Shown: piece after piece, positions 23,108-34,326 of the stretch
Layout of the letters: every line of letters begins with the position of its first letter
Position numbering within the stretch: the stretch's first letter is position 1
DNA from: Anthostomella pinea
Taxonomy: Eukaryota > Ascomycota > Sordariomycetes > Xylariales > Xylariaceae
Assembly: GCA_963556695.1 (NCBI GenBank)
Contig: CAUWAG010000007.1
Location: 2,976,001-3,040,000 of the forward strand
DNA: 64,000 nt
Direction: 5' to 3'
Translations under genes and position numbers: made by a program
The notes under the pieces: generated by a model
Seen by the model: the letters and a program-made list of their open reading frames with translations, nothing else
Databases searched by the model: none
What the model was told of the DNA's origin: nothing

Positions 23108-26100
23108 GGTGAATTGCACGGGTGGATGAAGGGTGTAACGAGAGTGATAACCGGCACTCTGGGCTGCGCGTGGCACGGCGGCTGGTGGGCTAATCTCGCT
23201 CGAGTCGATCTAAATCCCGGCCTGGGGATTCAGGGAATGAAGAAAAGGAAAGAACTGGAAATGGTACCACGACATCTGAGAGCGCCCGCCGCTGACTTAT
23301 GAGAAGTCACTCGACGGCGGGGAAAGAGTAGAAGTCGGGGGCGCTTGGAGCGGACGTGTGGTGCAGTGGTGACGGCCATCCCCATGATGTGACAAGTTGT
23401 GCATGGGCGTTGCTGGCCCAGCGTACGGCACTTGGGGATCCTCGTGCCTCATGCACGTCTGGTAGTTGAGATCTCGCAGCCCCTGTCTGTATACCGCGGT
23501 CCTCATTGGACCGGTGCGGACAGGGCCTCTGAAACCAAGCAATAGAAGTAATAGAGGCTGCCTTATTCCGACTCCTTCCGATCTGCCATTGGGTGAGCGA
23601 CGTCTCCGAAGCGCTTAACCCCAGGGCGCTTCTACCGGGATGCCCCAATCAGCGGTCGCGGGACCGGGGACCTGCAGCTCGGGGTCCATGGGCGACTTCC
23701 TGAATGGACCAGACCCTTTTAGATGTCGTCTTGTCACATCTGTCGCCCGCGTTGATATTTCTCGTCACTTCCAATCCTCAGATGCAGGCGGTCCAGGTGG
23801 CATTCCCGTCGGATTCTCGTCGACTGCATAGGTATCTTATGTGTGTGAGCTATAGGTATGTATCTACCAGTTGCACCATTTCGGCGTCTTCTGCTTCGCC
23901 GACGATCGGTCTGTTTAGCACGGGACACGATCCTGTCGAAAAATGTCGACCTCGCTAGCCAAATCATACCTCTCAAAGTAGACTGATCACCGGGAGCGAG
24001 CGCAGACTTGCTACCTACCCACGAACGCAACACTCAGGACAAGGGAATGGTATAGCAGCTATAAACAGGTCTTGCGATATCTTCCGCATCCATTCATCCC
24101 CTTCACTCCGGCAGTCAGTCTTTGATATCGGTATTGACGCAGACACCCGACGCCGGAGGCGATCCCTGGGCCCTGCGCATCGTGTGGCGCTGTGCCCTTC
24201 TCAGGCCCGACGTCTGGACCTGATCTGATTGACCTGCATCGCTGGCTCGTCTCACCTGCCGCCTGCGAGGCGTAGGCATGGTCTGACGACGGGCGGTGCA
24301 ACGTCACGTGCGCCGGACGGGTGAGTTGCCGTGGCTATTTGTTGCTGGCAGCCGCATGCAGTTCGTGCTGACGTGCTTCGGTACTTACATATGTCTGCTG
24401 CATCTTGGGTGTTATGGTAGTGAATTCCCAACTGTATTCTTTATTCTCATCTTACATCTGGGATGTAGGGCGGGTAAGTGAGCGTTACATGGTACGACGG
24501 CCGCTGTACAGTCGGACAGGAGGAGGACTATTTCTGGGCCACGAAATACGTGCGGGCCGCCTTTCCGGCCTGCGTACAGCATGATACAGAGACGGGGACC
24601 TAATTCTGGCCCGGATCGGGGGCGAGCCGGTGGTGTAGCACCGTGATGGGAACGGTGCCCGCTGGGCTTGTGCCTTGTCGTGCTATGGTCTGTTGACTGG
24701 GTTACCAGCTACTATCTGAATTATATGTACGATTGCATGTGCGGATTTCGTATCAGGAAGGGAATGCTCGCCCACTCGAAATACTCAAGTTCTAAGGGGC
24801 GTAGGGTTGTTGAGGAGGTTTGGCGTCGAAAATATTTCTGGCACCGAAAAGTATTCTCTCCCATCCCGTGGTAAAGACCGATGCAGTTTTGGTCCCCAAG
24901 ACATATGTATGTGCAATAAGGTCCCAGCCTTTGTAAAAAAATATGTTTGTCGTAGGTGACGTTGAGGGCCCGCCCGTGGCTTTGAGGAGATGTTTGGTAA
25001 GCTAAAACCCGTGCACGGTTTGCCAACTCACCAGAGAGGCTCGGGTTCGAACTGCCTTGCTGAGCTTTTTTGGCATTTTATTTTTATTTTCCAGTTTTTG
25101 AGTTTTGGGCTGATGTGTCAATGGTAATGGTCATACTCTTTCTTACAGTTTATCTCACTGTATTTCCTGCTCCTGCCTATTCTTACTATGTCGGTTTTCA
25201 CGCGTCTTCGTACCTATACGCCTTCTTGATTCGCATCGTACCTGGTTTAACGGCACTAGGTAGAGGTTCGCAGCCCTCGGCCACCAAGCTGACAGCGAGG
25301 GCAAGCACTTTGGTCTGCATGAACGTCATCTGTATATTCGGCCTTGATCATTTAGCCAAGGTCGGTTGATCAAGCTCACCTCCGTTCTAAGCCGCCTGGC
25401 TGCGTGTAGAGGATTTGATGTGTCGCCGCCGCCTTGAACTGGTCGCAGTCGCAGCAGGCTCTGGCGCCGACTACCGGCGCTTATAGACTTGCAGGCAGGT
25501 GTCTCATCAGGCGAGGGACGTCCCAAAATAGAATCGAAATTAATCGTCGTTTAGAACATGGTGTGGTTCGCTTTCGCACTGATCTCGTGCACCGGGAGCA
25601 CTCCTCACCTTCGGAGGCGAGTTCGAACCCATGACTGCGATGGAGAGTTCGTGCACAATACAGACTCCGGCGTATGTGCTTAGCTCTCAGTCTCCAGAAG
25701 ACATTAGATGGGCACCTGGAAAAGGATGCGAGCTGAGGCATTCCTGTAACCATTGTAGTATAACTCAAATACAGCACCGTTCCAGAGTGGGTGGTTGATT
25801 GAGCGCCGTTCGGCTTTGACAGCAATGACAGTCTGAAGGGACACGACTTTTGCACGTGGTGCAGGACTCTCAACACCGCTTGAGCTGGCAAACTGCATCT
25901 CACATTTACCCGTCGGCTCTGGCAACTGATTAACCACGTCTTTCGTTGAAATAGCCGCTGGAGAGAGGTCGAAATGCGGGAGCCAGTTCTTGTGAGTGCC
26001 TGCCCCTATCTACGGATCTTTATATCAGTGCGCAGGAAGCAGAGTTACACCACGCATATCACAGTCGCAGGTAAGTTGGTATGACGATTACTGGCTCTTT

Positions 26101-26711
26101 CTGCCGTGAGAAGTACAGAAGCTATAAACAGGGTATACTTCAACACTTATGTGGTGTGCTTCACGCATGCTGGGGCATCTGAAAGGGGCGCGCTCCGAGC
26201 TGATCCACTAAGTTACCCCTGAGTTGGAACTTTCACGGAAGGCACGCCAGCAACACCGCCCGGGGAAGTCGCGAGTTCCATAACGCCCATGAGTCCGAAC
26301 ACCAAAGCGGCCAAGTGCCACTCCAGGCAGCAGTGCATTTTTCTCTGCCCTCCGCTCCCTTTACTTTGCCACTCTTCACGCCCTGCCTCTTACCCAGATC
26401 CGACACCACCACAGCTTGTCGGCCTGGTGTCCCTGTGGCTCACTCGTAGGAGACTTCAATCATCATCGTAATGCAGACCTGCATGTGATGGTGCATCGCC
26501 GTTTAGTCTAACAAATCGACTTCTGTTCTCGGCAAGGAGACAGCACCAAATACACCTCAGAGGCTGGTTGCCGAGTACGAACCATCCCCGTCGGCTTCTA
26601 TCACCGGCCCCAGTTGACGGGCCCGTTCACCTAAATCAGCCTCGTGACTCGATGTTTACCCCTTGGTTCCCTTGAGTACACCTTGGCCGTGATCTCTCCA
26701 CGATCAACATC
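23108..26711. other. Long gene-poor stretch
   Basis: These 3.6 kb contain no gene I can support. Overlapping ORFs of 60-140 codons lack motifs. A minus-strand stretch around 25704-26010 (ending AVFELYYNGYRNASARILF) reads somewhat like protein but has neither a start nor a family, and could be a gene remnant. Two GTTCGAA motifs resemble tRNA B boxes (about 25043 and 25620) but lack tRNA context. The region may hold the promoter of the coiled-coil gene near its right end. Confidence 0.5.
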
Positions 26712-29700
26712 ATGTCGCCCCAAAAGTCTACGATGGGTCCGCCTCCAGGCAGACCCACGCACCACACATCTTCACAACTCAGAACGGCCCCGGAGTCACA
26801 GATCCGAGAGTCACAGATCCGAGAGTCACTTATCCCAGAGTCGCAGATTCCAGAGTCGCAGATTCCAGAGTCGCAGATTCCAGAGTCGCAGATGCTAGAG
26901 TCACAGTTCACTGAGACCAGTTTTGATGATACCATGATGGAGTCCCAAGATACGGATACCATCGGATTCCCCGATGACTATGACGATGAACCTTCATTCT
27001 CTCAACCGACCGAGATGCCACAGCCAGCACAACATAGCACTGTCAAGTTAATCACGCGCAAAGATAACTTTCAAACAGCAGAGGAGCTTGCAGTTGGTTT
27101 CAACTATAGCAAGCCCCCGACACCACACCCCATGTTGACTGCTCCAGCTTCTCGGCAAAAAGACCCAGCTCGGTGCCCTCCTGCCATCTCAATACGGCAA
27201 TCACAAGCACAGCAAGACCAAGTCGTGACCGATATGCCAGACCCCAGCGGTACGTTTGCCGGAGCAGATGTATCCCAGGACAGGGCGAAGCCGACTGTCG
27301 GTCCCGTTGCACACGCGAGCACTAGCAGACACAACGAACCAACCGTTATTGGTGATCAGCCACGATCGGAGCACAGCTTCCATGAAGACGAAGAGGTGAA
27401 TGCGATGCCGGCAGACACTGTTCCAAATTCGCCGGATTTCCCATTTCAGGATGCAGGCAGTCCTGCGAAAAGAATGAGCCGAAGTCGAAAGGCCATCCCG
27501 GCTCCAGCCTTCCACAACCCACCTAAGCTCCCAAAGAACATCGCGGATATCCAGCGGGTAGCTCTGTCTCAGGCTTCTCCAAGACGTCGTGGCCTTGCGA
27601 CGGCGAGGGCCTCAACGAATACTTCGGGAAGGGCAACCAACAAGTCTGTGGCGGCTCAGGTTGCTCCACCCCACGAATTTCCGGCGGAACCCCAGAAGCG
27701 ATCACATCACCACGAACGTCAAGTCCACAACGAACGTCAAGTCCACAACGAACGTCAAGACCACCACGAAAGTCAAGACCGCCAGGAATGTCAAGACCAC
27801 CACGAACGTCAAGACCGCCATGAACGTCAAGGCCGTCACGCCCCTCCAGGTGATCTTGCTTTCCATGCCCAGGGCACTCCAACGAGACGGTCCCGTGCTG
27901 CCCAGGGCAATCCAACGAAACGGTCCCGCGCTGCTGAGTACGCAATCCAGGTCATGAATCGACCTCGCGCACCTCAAGTCACGACTCGACCTCTACCCAT
28001 GGTTAAACCGGTCGAGGAACGCGCGGCATCAGTTGCATCAGCGGCATCCGTTCGGTCGCGTTCCCGAGCTTCGAATATAGGAGTTTCGCGCGCACCGCCG
28101 AGGAAGTCTCATCGGAAGCCGTCAAGCCACACCTTGGAAGGAAGTAACAGACGTCGCAGCGATATGGCTAAAGCATGGAACATCAGTGCTCTCTATGACA
28201 TCGAGCTTAGAGATAACTGGGCTAAGAAGATTGAATCGTTGTCGAACCAAGTTACTGCGCGGGAGGAGGAGATCGAATGTTTTACTGAACAAATCAAGGA
28301 ACGAGATCAAGCAATCGCTGGTTTACTGAACGAGAACGAAGAAGCCGAAGCTTCGTATCAATACCAGCAGGAGCGTCTAGCTAATTCGTCGGCTAAGATC
28401 AAGAGACTCGAAGAGAACCTACAAAGTTGTCGTGATCACTTGAACAAAGCTACCAAGGAACAGCAGGACCTCTACGAAACTTGCATGGGAAAGTGTCAAA
28501 AGGCAATCGAAGCAATCAAAGCCGATGAGAAGATCCGTCAGGAGGCCATGGGAGAAGCCATCCGGGTCTCCGAGTCAACTAGAGCCGAGATGGAGCAGAA
28601 GGTTGCCGCTGTCGTGAGCGAGTCCCAGAATGAGTTCGAGCAGTGTAAGTACTATGGTAAGACTGTCCGGAGCGAGAAGCTGATCCAATCTAGTGAACAA
28701 GACTATCACGACGCTCAAGGTTCAGCTGACAGAACGCGAGAACGAAGTCGGCCGCGAGAAAGAACATGCTAAAGACCTTCGCGAGCAGTTGTCACAGATC
28801 AACAATCTGAATGCCGAAGCGGTTCACTCTCTGGGCGAGCGAAACAAGCAGCTGACGGAAGATACGGAGCGAGACCGATCCCAGGCTGAGAGCACACAAT
28901 TCTGCGTACAACAGCAGAACGAAAAGTAGGGAGCCCAGACACATACGTGGCTCTTGACAACAGGAAAAATACGATGACTGACCTGAACCAGGATTGAAAC
29001 GATCCTCAAGGCACTAGAAGAGGCAAGATCCGCTGCTCTTGATCCAAACACGTTGGTCGAGAGTCTCAAGACCATTCAGACAGAGGCCATCGAAGCGTAG
29101 GTAAGATGGCTCTCTTGAATAAGACACTCACTAACTGGTGGCAAGCATGATCACAGGCGTACATGATGCTATTTCAGCCAACCAGTCACCTTCTGAGAGC
29201 GATCGAATCTTGAGCAAGAACATTGAGTCAATCCGCACTAGTTGTCAAGACCTCTGCGAAAGAATCCGCAACCAGGAACAGGCTTCAGAGTGGGAGGAAA
29301 AGTTTCGCAATACTAATCGGGTCAAGGAAGAACAAGCGCAGAAGATCAATCAGCTCAAAGACCAAATCAACCAGATGCAAAACGAAGCCAACGCTCGAAA
29401 AGCAGCCGAAGAACAGCTTAAACGAGAAGTTGAGGCCCTCAAGAACGCCGCGAATGCCAATAACGAGGCACAACAACAAGCCGAGAGTCTCAAAACCCAG
29501 ATGGTCTATCTCAGGCAGGGACTCAGCGAGAAAGAGCTAGCCATGACCCAATCAGATGAGAAACTGACAGCTGCGCAGGAGGAAGTCAAGGTCCAGAGCC
29601 GCAAACTACAAGACAAAGAAGACCAGATACGCAGCGATTGCGAGAAGCACAAGCAGGCAATCAATACCAGTATTCAACAAGGGAAGCAGGCAGTTACCGA

Positions 29701-30883
29701 GGCTGTGGCAAAAGAGGCACAGAAAGCCCAAGGAGAACAAGAGGAGCTGCAGAAACGCCTACAGGATGCTGAAACGACTTGCGTCCAGCTTCAACAGGAT
29801 CTCCTGGGGGCACAGGAGGCAGCGAAGGACGTGACCAACATGGAGGAAACCTTCAGAGGTATGCAAGACGAGATGGCCATGCTGCTGAAACTGGTGAAAA
29901 CGTTCACACCGGAAATACAAACGTCTGAGGCTTCGAAACAAGCCCTTCAAAAGGGGCTTGAGGACTGGGCGGATGATAGACATCAACTTGGACAGCTCGA
30001 CCAGGTCGTACGAAGGCTTACCAGCGAGCAACCCAAATCGGCCGAGGTGAACAAACAGATGATGGAGTTCCTTGACATTCAGAAGAAATTGACAGCCACT
30101 TCTGAGCACTATGGAGGCCGGCTGACTCATCACCGCACAGCCATTGACGGCAGCCAAGCCGCTGCATCGACGAGCAACGCTGATGGCGTCAAGAAAAGCG
30201 CATCCCAACAAGATGCTATAGATCAACTCGCATACCACCGACGAGTTGTAATCAAATCCCCAATTACCGACGCTGACGATGCTTTGATCTCACCTATGTC
30301 TGTGGAGCAGGAGAAGACTACCAGGCGTCAAATTGCTGCTCCACGGGGCATCATCAAGAGAGTTACCCGGAGCGCATCGAAAGAACTGGAATCCATGGAG
30401 AAAGGCGACGCTTCTGTGCACACTCCCATCCAAAAGGAGACACCCGTACCGAATAAGCGAAGAGTAGCAAAATGTGGCTCAAAGGTGCCTCCAGTCAGCC
30501 ACAGCTCTTATAACCGCCCCGTGGCCGGGTCGATCGAGGGAGGTCAGGACCAAGACGCCGAGCTGCCTGAACCCACGAAACCATCGCAGACTCGCAAGCG
30601 CAGCACTAGCACACGGCCTGAGGCTCCGATAGAGTATACGAGTCCAGAAGCCGGTCTAAATTCTCGCAATGAAGTTATGAGCAGTGTCGATCGTCGTGCT
30701 AAGCGGCTTCGACCGGAAAACCAGAGGCCCAAACTATCTCGCTCCATGTCTGTGTACTTCCCCGAACCTGTCGAAAGGGAGAAGAAGCCTCAGCTATCGC
30801 ATTCGCAACCGCAGCCCATGCGTGGTGGTCCTCTGAAGAGAAAGCCGTCTTCCATCATCACATACGGAACCCGAGAACCATAA
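26712..30883 (+). CDS. Large coiled-coil protein, 1335 aa, with two repeat tracts
   Basis: Four exons (26712-28644, 28694-28925, 28992-29096, 29146-30883) join in phase. Residues 1 to about 500 are disordered and carry two internal repeat tracts: ESQIR/ESQIP pentads near residues 34-62, and about eleven short HHERQ/HNERQ-type units near residues 331-376. From about residue 500 to 1100 the protein is long heptad-rich coiled coil (KIESLSNQVTAREEEIECF, LNKTITTLKVQLTERENEV, KINQLKDQINQMQNEANAR). The C-terminal 250 residues are basic and Ser/Pro-rich (RAKRLRPENQRPKLSRS), suggesting a nuclear or DNA-associated protein. This shape fits structural proteins of chromosomes, kinetochores or the cytoskeleton. 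I cannot name a family, and any specific function would be a guess. Confidence 0.8.
26809..26905 (+). repeat. 15-bp coding minisatellite (ESQIP/ESQIR units)
   Basis: About seven units of 15 bp (GAGTCGCAGATTCCA and variants GAGTCACAGATCCGA) sit in frame in exon 1 of the coiled-coil gene. Three adjacent units at about 26840-26885 are identical, indicating recent slippage or unequal exchange. Because the unit is a multiple of three, copy-number change keeps the frame open. Confidence 0.85.
27703..27838 (+). repeat. 12-bp coding minisatellite (H-[HN]-E-R-Q-type units)
   Basis: About eleven units built on CACGAACGTCAA with a 3-nt variable step encode His/Glu/Arg/Gln-rich tetrads. Units are nearly identical and in frame, so the tract can change length without breaking the protein. 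It lies in the disordered N-terminal half, between a basic region and the coiled coil. Confidence 0.8.
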
Positions 30884-31700
30884 GCATATCTTCAATCGAC
30901 AACGACGGTACGAACGATGCCGGTTAAAGCATGAGATTAACAGCCAGCCAAGACATGCATCGAAGTATAGAGGATGCAAAGAGATCAGGGCCGATGTATA
31001 ACACTCCAAGCCTACCTGAGCAAGCTAGAAGTAGCTATGCTGGACTACGCTCGATGCGACCAGTTGTCACTCTAGGGTGAAATCCAGCTAATTTTTCGAC
31101 CCACGACGGCATTTCTCTCGACATTTGCTGAACCCTTCTCGGGAATTTGTTACTTTGCTCACATCAGACAATGAAAAGCTCGCACTAAGCACGGAGAGAA
31201 ATATTGAAACAGACCAGATTGAATCACAGCCTTGCGTGGCCTGTATCTCGACGACAAACGAAGAATATGGAACCATCATTCATATACAGGGCCGAAGTAT
31301 GTGAGTCATTCGCAACTCTAGAGCGGGGAAAACGGACTCTACTCCACGGATAATGGCGGTAGCTGGCGGAAGGAATTTGCAAGTGATGGATCGGATGAAA
31401 GTTTGCTGTATGTAAAAGAGCCGAGGGCACCAGATTTATAATAATACACCCTTTCTTGGTACTCACTCCACCCCTGATGCAGCTTCCAACTCTTGAAAGT
31501 AGTACAAGTATATACACACACGCAGGACCAAATATATAGGGTTGCTGGTCTATCCTCCCCTGGAGGAAGTAAAAACATTGGACATTGTCTGAAGGGCCAT
31601 CAACCGCGCACCGGGCATATCCGGGGAACCTGGGCGTAGTCCAGGGGGATCTCGCGGTTTCGTGGCTCAGATCGTATCGTACACACGCTTGAGGGTAGGC
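30884..31700. other. Intergenic, convergent 3' ends
   Basis: This spacer lies between the coiled-coil gene (plus) and bL33m (minus). Short ORFs only; nothing is recognised. Confidence 0.5.
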
Positions 31701-32253
31701 CTATTTCCCTTTCCGCTTCTGCTCGAGGAACAGAACCTTCTTCCGTACTAGAGGCAAAGATATACGTCAGCCACAAGAGCTCCAAGGTTTAGGCGGCCAC
31801 GAAGATGTCCCAAAGAGTTCCGCTGGCGTCTGCCACATCTTGTGCTGCTACCCCAAGCACCGACCTCAAGCCATAGACAGGGGGCGGCGGAAGACTGGGT
31901 AGTTGCGTGCGGTTGCGACCGAGACGTTTCCTTCAGGACTTCCCATGTTTGAGGCGGCGGTGTTCGAAGGGCGCAAAGCGGGTGATCGGATGTACAGGCG
32001 CGGGCGCGGAGGAGAGACGGGAGACGGGACACGTACCGACGGGATCGTATTTCAGCATGCTCATGGGCCGCGACGTCCGCGGGCGCGCGAACTGGTAGAA
32101 GAAGCCGGTCATGGCCATCGAGAGCAGGCGCACAGAGATCACGCGGGACTTTACTGTTGGGGGGCGGCTGGTCAGCTGTTTTGCTTCTTGCGTCTCTGTG
32201 GGGACAGTGACGGGGGATGGAGGTCAAATAGGTAAGGTACCTTTCTTCGCCAT
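31701..32253 (-). CDS. MRPL39: Mitochondrial large-subunit ribosomal protein bL33m
   Basis: bL33m is a small structural protein of the mitochondrial 54S subunit. Three exons (32253-32241, 32153-32037, 31747-31701) give 58 aa. Exon 1 holds only ATG plus three codons and one base (MAKK). Exon 2 begins [20 protein letters not shown] and runs through [15 protein letters not shown]. Exon 3 supplies [15 protein letters not shown]. This is the L33 fold: the N-terminal AKK, the RPRT...MLKYDP strand and the VLFLEQK ending are all conserved. The gene is easy to miss because no exon exceeds 120 bp and larger shadow frames overlap it. Donors GTACCT and GTACGT and YAG acceptors are canonical. Confidence 0.9.
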
Positions 32254-33036
32254 GTTGGGCGCCGGTGGTGGTTGTCGTTGTCAATGGTGGGCTAAGCTGC
32301 GCTCGAGAAGAGCTGTGCTTCGATTCCGAGGTTCTGGAGTTGGTGGTTCGGATATGTTTTTTGGTGGAGCTTGAGGTTGTGGCTGGAGCGTTTGGGGATG
32401 GGCGGATCAGGGGATGGGTTGACGGGGTTGAGCCACTGTGGCGCTGCTGTCGCTGCTGAGCGATCTCTGGGGCCGATGACTCCCTATCAGATCCCGAACA
32501 TCTTCACAATGCACATCCACAGCATCGAGTTGCCAGCCACGAGACCAGCTCCCGAAGACTTAAAGTTCCGCGGAAGGACATTCCAAGTACAGTATAGTTC
32601 TTGCTTTCTCCAGACACTTCCCCACCGTCGGATGGCTATCCGCATAGGAGGCAGCCAATCATGCGTTCTCGATTTGAAGCTTGGGTACGCATCGCTAGTT
32701 GGTCTTGCATTCGGGGACGTCTGTCTACGAGGGGCCCCGGGAGCGAAAATGGGTTTTGGTAGAGACATCGTAGGAGTATGCGATCGTGACTCAGGGGTTC
32801 ACGATAAGTTACCTATTACCGGTGCTTCATTTGATAATAAAAGGAGCCCTTCAACGACTCGTTTGCTCTGACTATATCGTCCATCATCTTGTCCACAGAT
32901 TGAGCCCCCTGAGCTTTCCTTCAACGCAAACCAACTGCTGCAGTCCAGATAGTATGCCAATACTCACTCATCAGTAAAGAAACTCAAGATAGCATCGCCG
33001 ATACGAGCAGGAAGTGACAAGGAGCTCCCCTTCAAT
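32254..33036. other. Divergent promoter region
   Basis: This lies between bL33m (minus) and the split-barrel protein (plus). ORFs such as 32371-32871 overlap others and show no domain. No repeat is recognised. Confidence 0.5.
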
Positions 33037-34012
33037 ATGCCGTCAACCACGCTTAAATACCCCACGCAGCCCTACAGTAAGGTCAACCGCTATGACACGC
33101 GAGGTGAGAACCAGCCCCCCACGAACTCTCTACACACCAGCCAGTACTCCCCGACTGACCATCGACCCCAAGCCTCATATGCGCTAGAGACGATCCACCA
33201 GATCGTCAATACGTGCCCAATCCTCCACGTCTCCTTCGCGGCGCCCGACTCGCCGTTCCCAACCATGCTGCCCATGATCGGACAGATGGGCTCGTTCGCG
33301 CGCCCCAGCGCCGACACGGGCGACGTGCTGGAACTGTACCTACACGGCTACGTGTCATCGCGTCTCATGAACCTAGCGCGCAAGGCCGACGACAACGGAT
33401 CAGCAGAGGCAAACGGCCTCCCCATCACCATCGGCGCCAGCCACGTCGACGGCCTCGTGCTCTCGCTCACGCCCAACAGCCACAGCTACAACTACCGGTC
33501 GGCGACGCTGTTCGGCCAAGCCGTGCCCGTGACCGACGTCGCCGAGAAGCTGTACGCCATGCAGCTGATCACGGAGGGCATCGTGCGCGGTCGCTGGGCC
33601 GGCACGCGCGTCCCGCCTAATGGTGCCGAGATGCAGAGTACGAGCGTGCTGAGGGTGAGCATTGCGGCGGGGAGTGCGAAGGTCCGAACGGGTATGCCGT
33701 CTGATGACAGGGCGGATATGGAGGATGGTGCGCTGCTGGATCGGGTGGTGAGTGCCATCTTCATGAACTGGCTTCCTAAGTGTGTGATGAAAAGACGATT
33801 GCTGACTCTTCTTGTTGTTATTGTAGTGGACCGGGGTCGTGCCCGTGCATTACGCCATGGGGGAGCCGATGCCGAGCCCGTATAATCGGGTTGAGAAGGT
33901 GCCGGCGTATCTGGAGGAGTTCAGGACAGGCTTCAATGACGACGCGGTGGAGGGGGCTGTCGAGGCGGCTACGAAGAGTATGGCTGCGAAGGCGAAGAAG
34001 GGAGATTCGTGA
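33037..34012 (+). CDS. FMN-binding split-barrel (PNPOx-like) protein
   Basis: Three exons (33037-33103, 33173-33747, 33827-34012) give 275 aa. The start KYPTQPYSKVNRYDTR, followed after the intron by ASYALETIHQIVNTCPILHVSFA, is the conserved opening of the fungal flavin-nucleotide-binding family (pyridoxamine 5'-phosphate oxidase-like split barrel, related to bacterial nitroimidazole-resistance-type proteins). Also visible are LELYLHGYVSSRLMN, the strand SHVDGLVLSLTPNSHSYNYRSATLFG and, across intron 2, WTGVVPVHYAMGEPMPSPYN. The middle insert is longer than in bacterial homologs, as is usual in fungi. It probably binds FMN or heme in the cytosol; substrate unknown. The exon 2 acceptor was chosen to restore the ALETIH motif, so the exact junction could shift by a few codons. 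Confidence 0.82.
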
Positions 34013-34326
34013 ATAGGGGCTTGAGCCTCTAGGAGGTGGCAGGATGGCAGGATGGCAGGAGGCTGTCCCTTGCATCCGCCAAGGGCCAAACCGTGGTACT
34101 GGAACATCACTGGCTGGGGGTTGAGGCACAGCTGCCATCTGCATTCTGTTGGTTACACAGTACTCCCGCTTCACAGGGGCCAGGCTGCCGGCCTCTCGCG
34201 CGCTTAGCAGAAATTGGTAACTGCATTGGAAGTATTCTTACAAAGGACTGCCTACCACATGGCGAGCGCTATATTCTGGACTCGCTTGAACACTCCCCTT
34301 GGCCTGTCCATTTCGCTGTCACCATC

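Noticed and set aside
25010..25640. tRNA genes near 25043 and 25620 (GGTTCGAAC-like B boxes)
   Set aside because: No matching A box, no acceptor-stem pairing and no cloverleaf could be built around either motif.
25704..26010. Protein-like minus-strand stretch ending AVFELYYNGYRNASARILF
   Set aside because: No start codon in frame after the upstream stop, no recognisable family, and no partner exon found; possibly a gene remnant but not supportable.
27703..27838. CRISPR-like array of short repeats
   Set aside because: The units are in-frame codons of a eukaryotic protein without spacers; this is a coding minisatellite.
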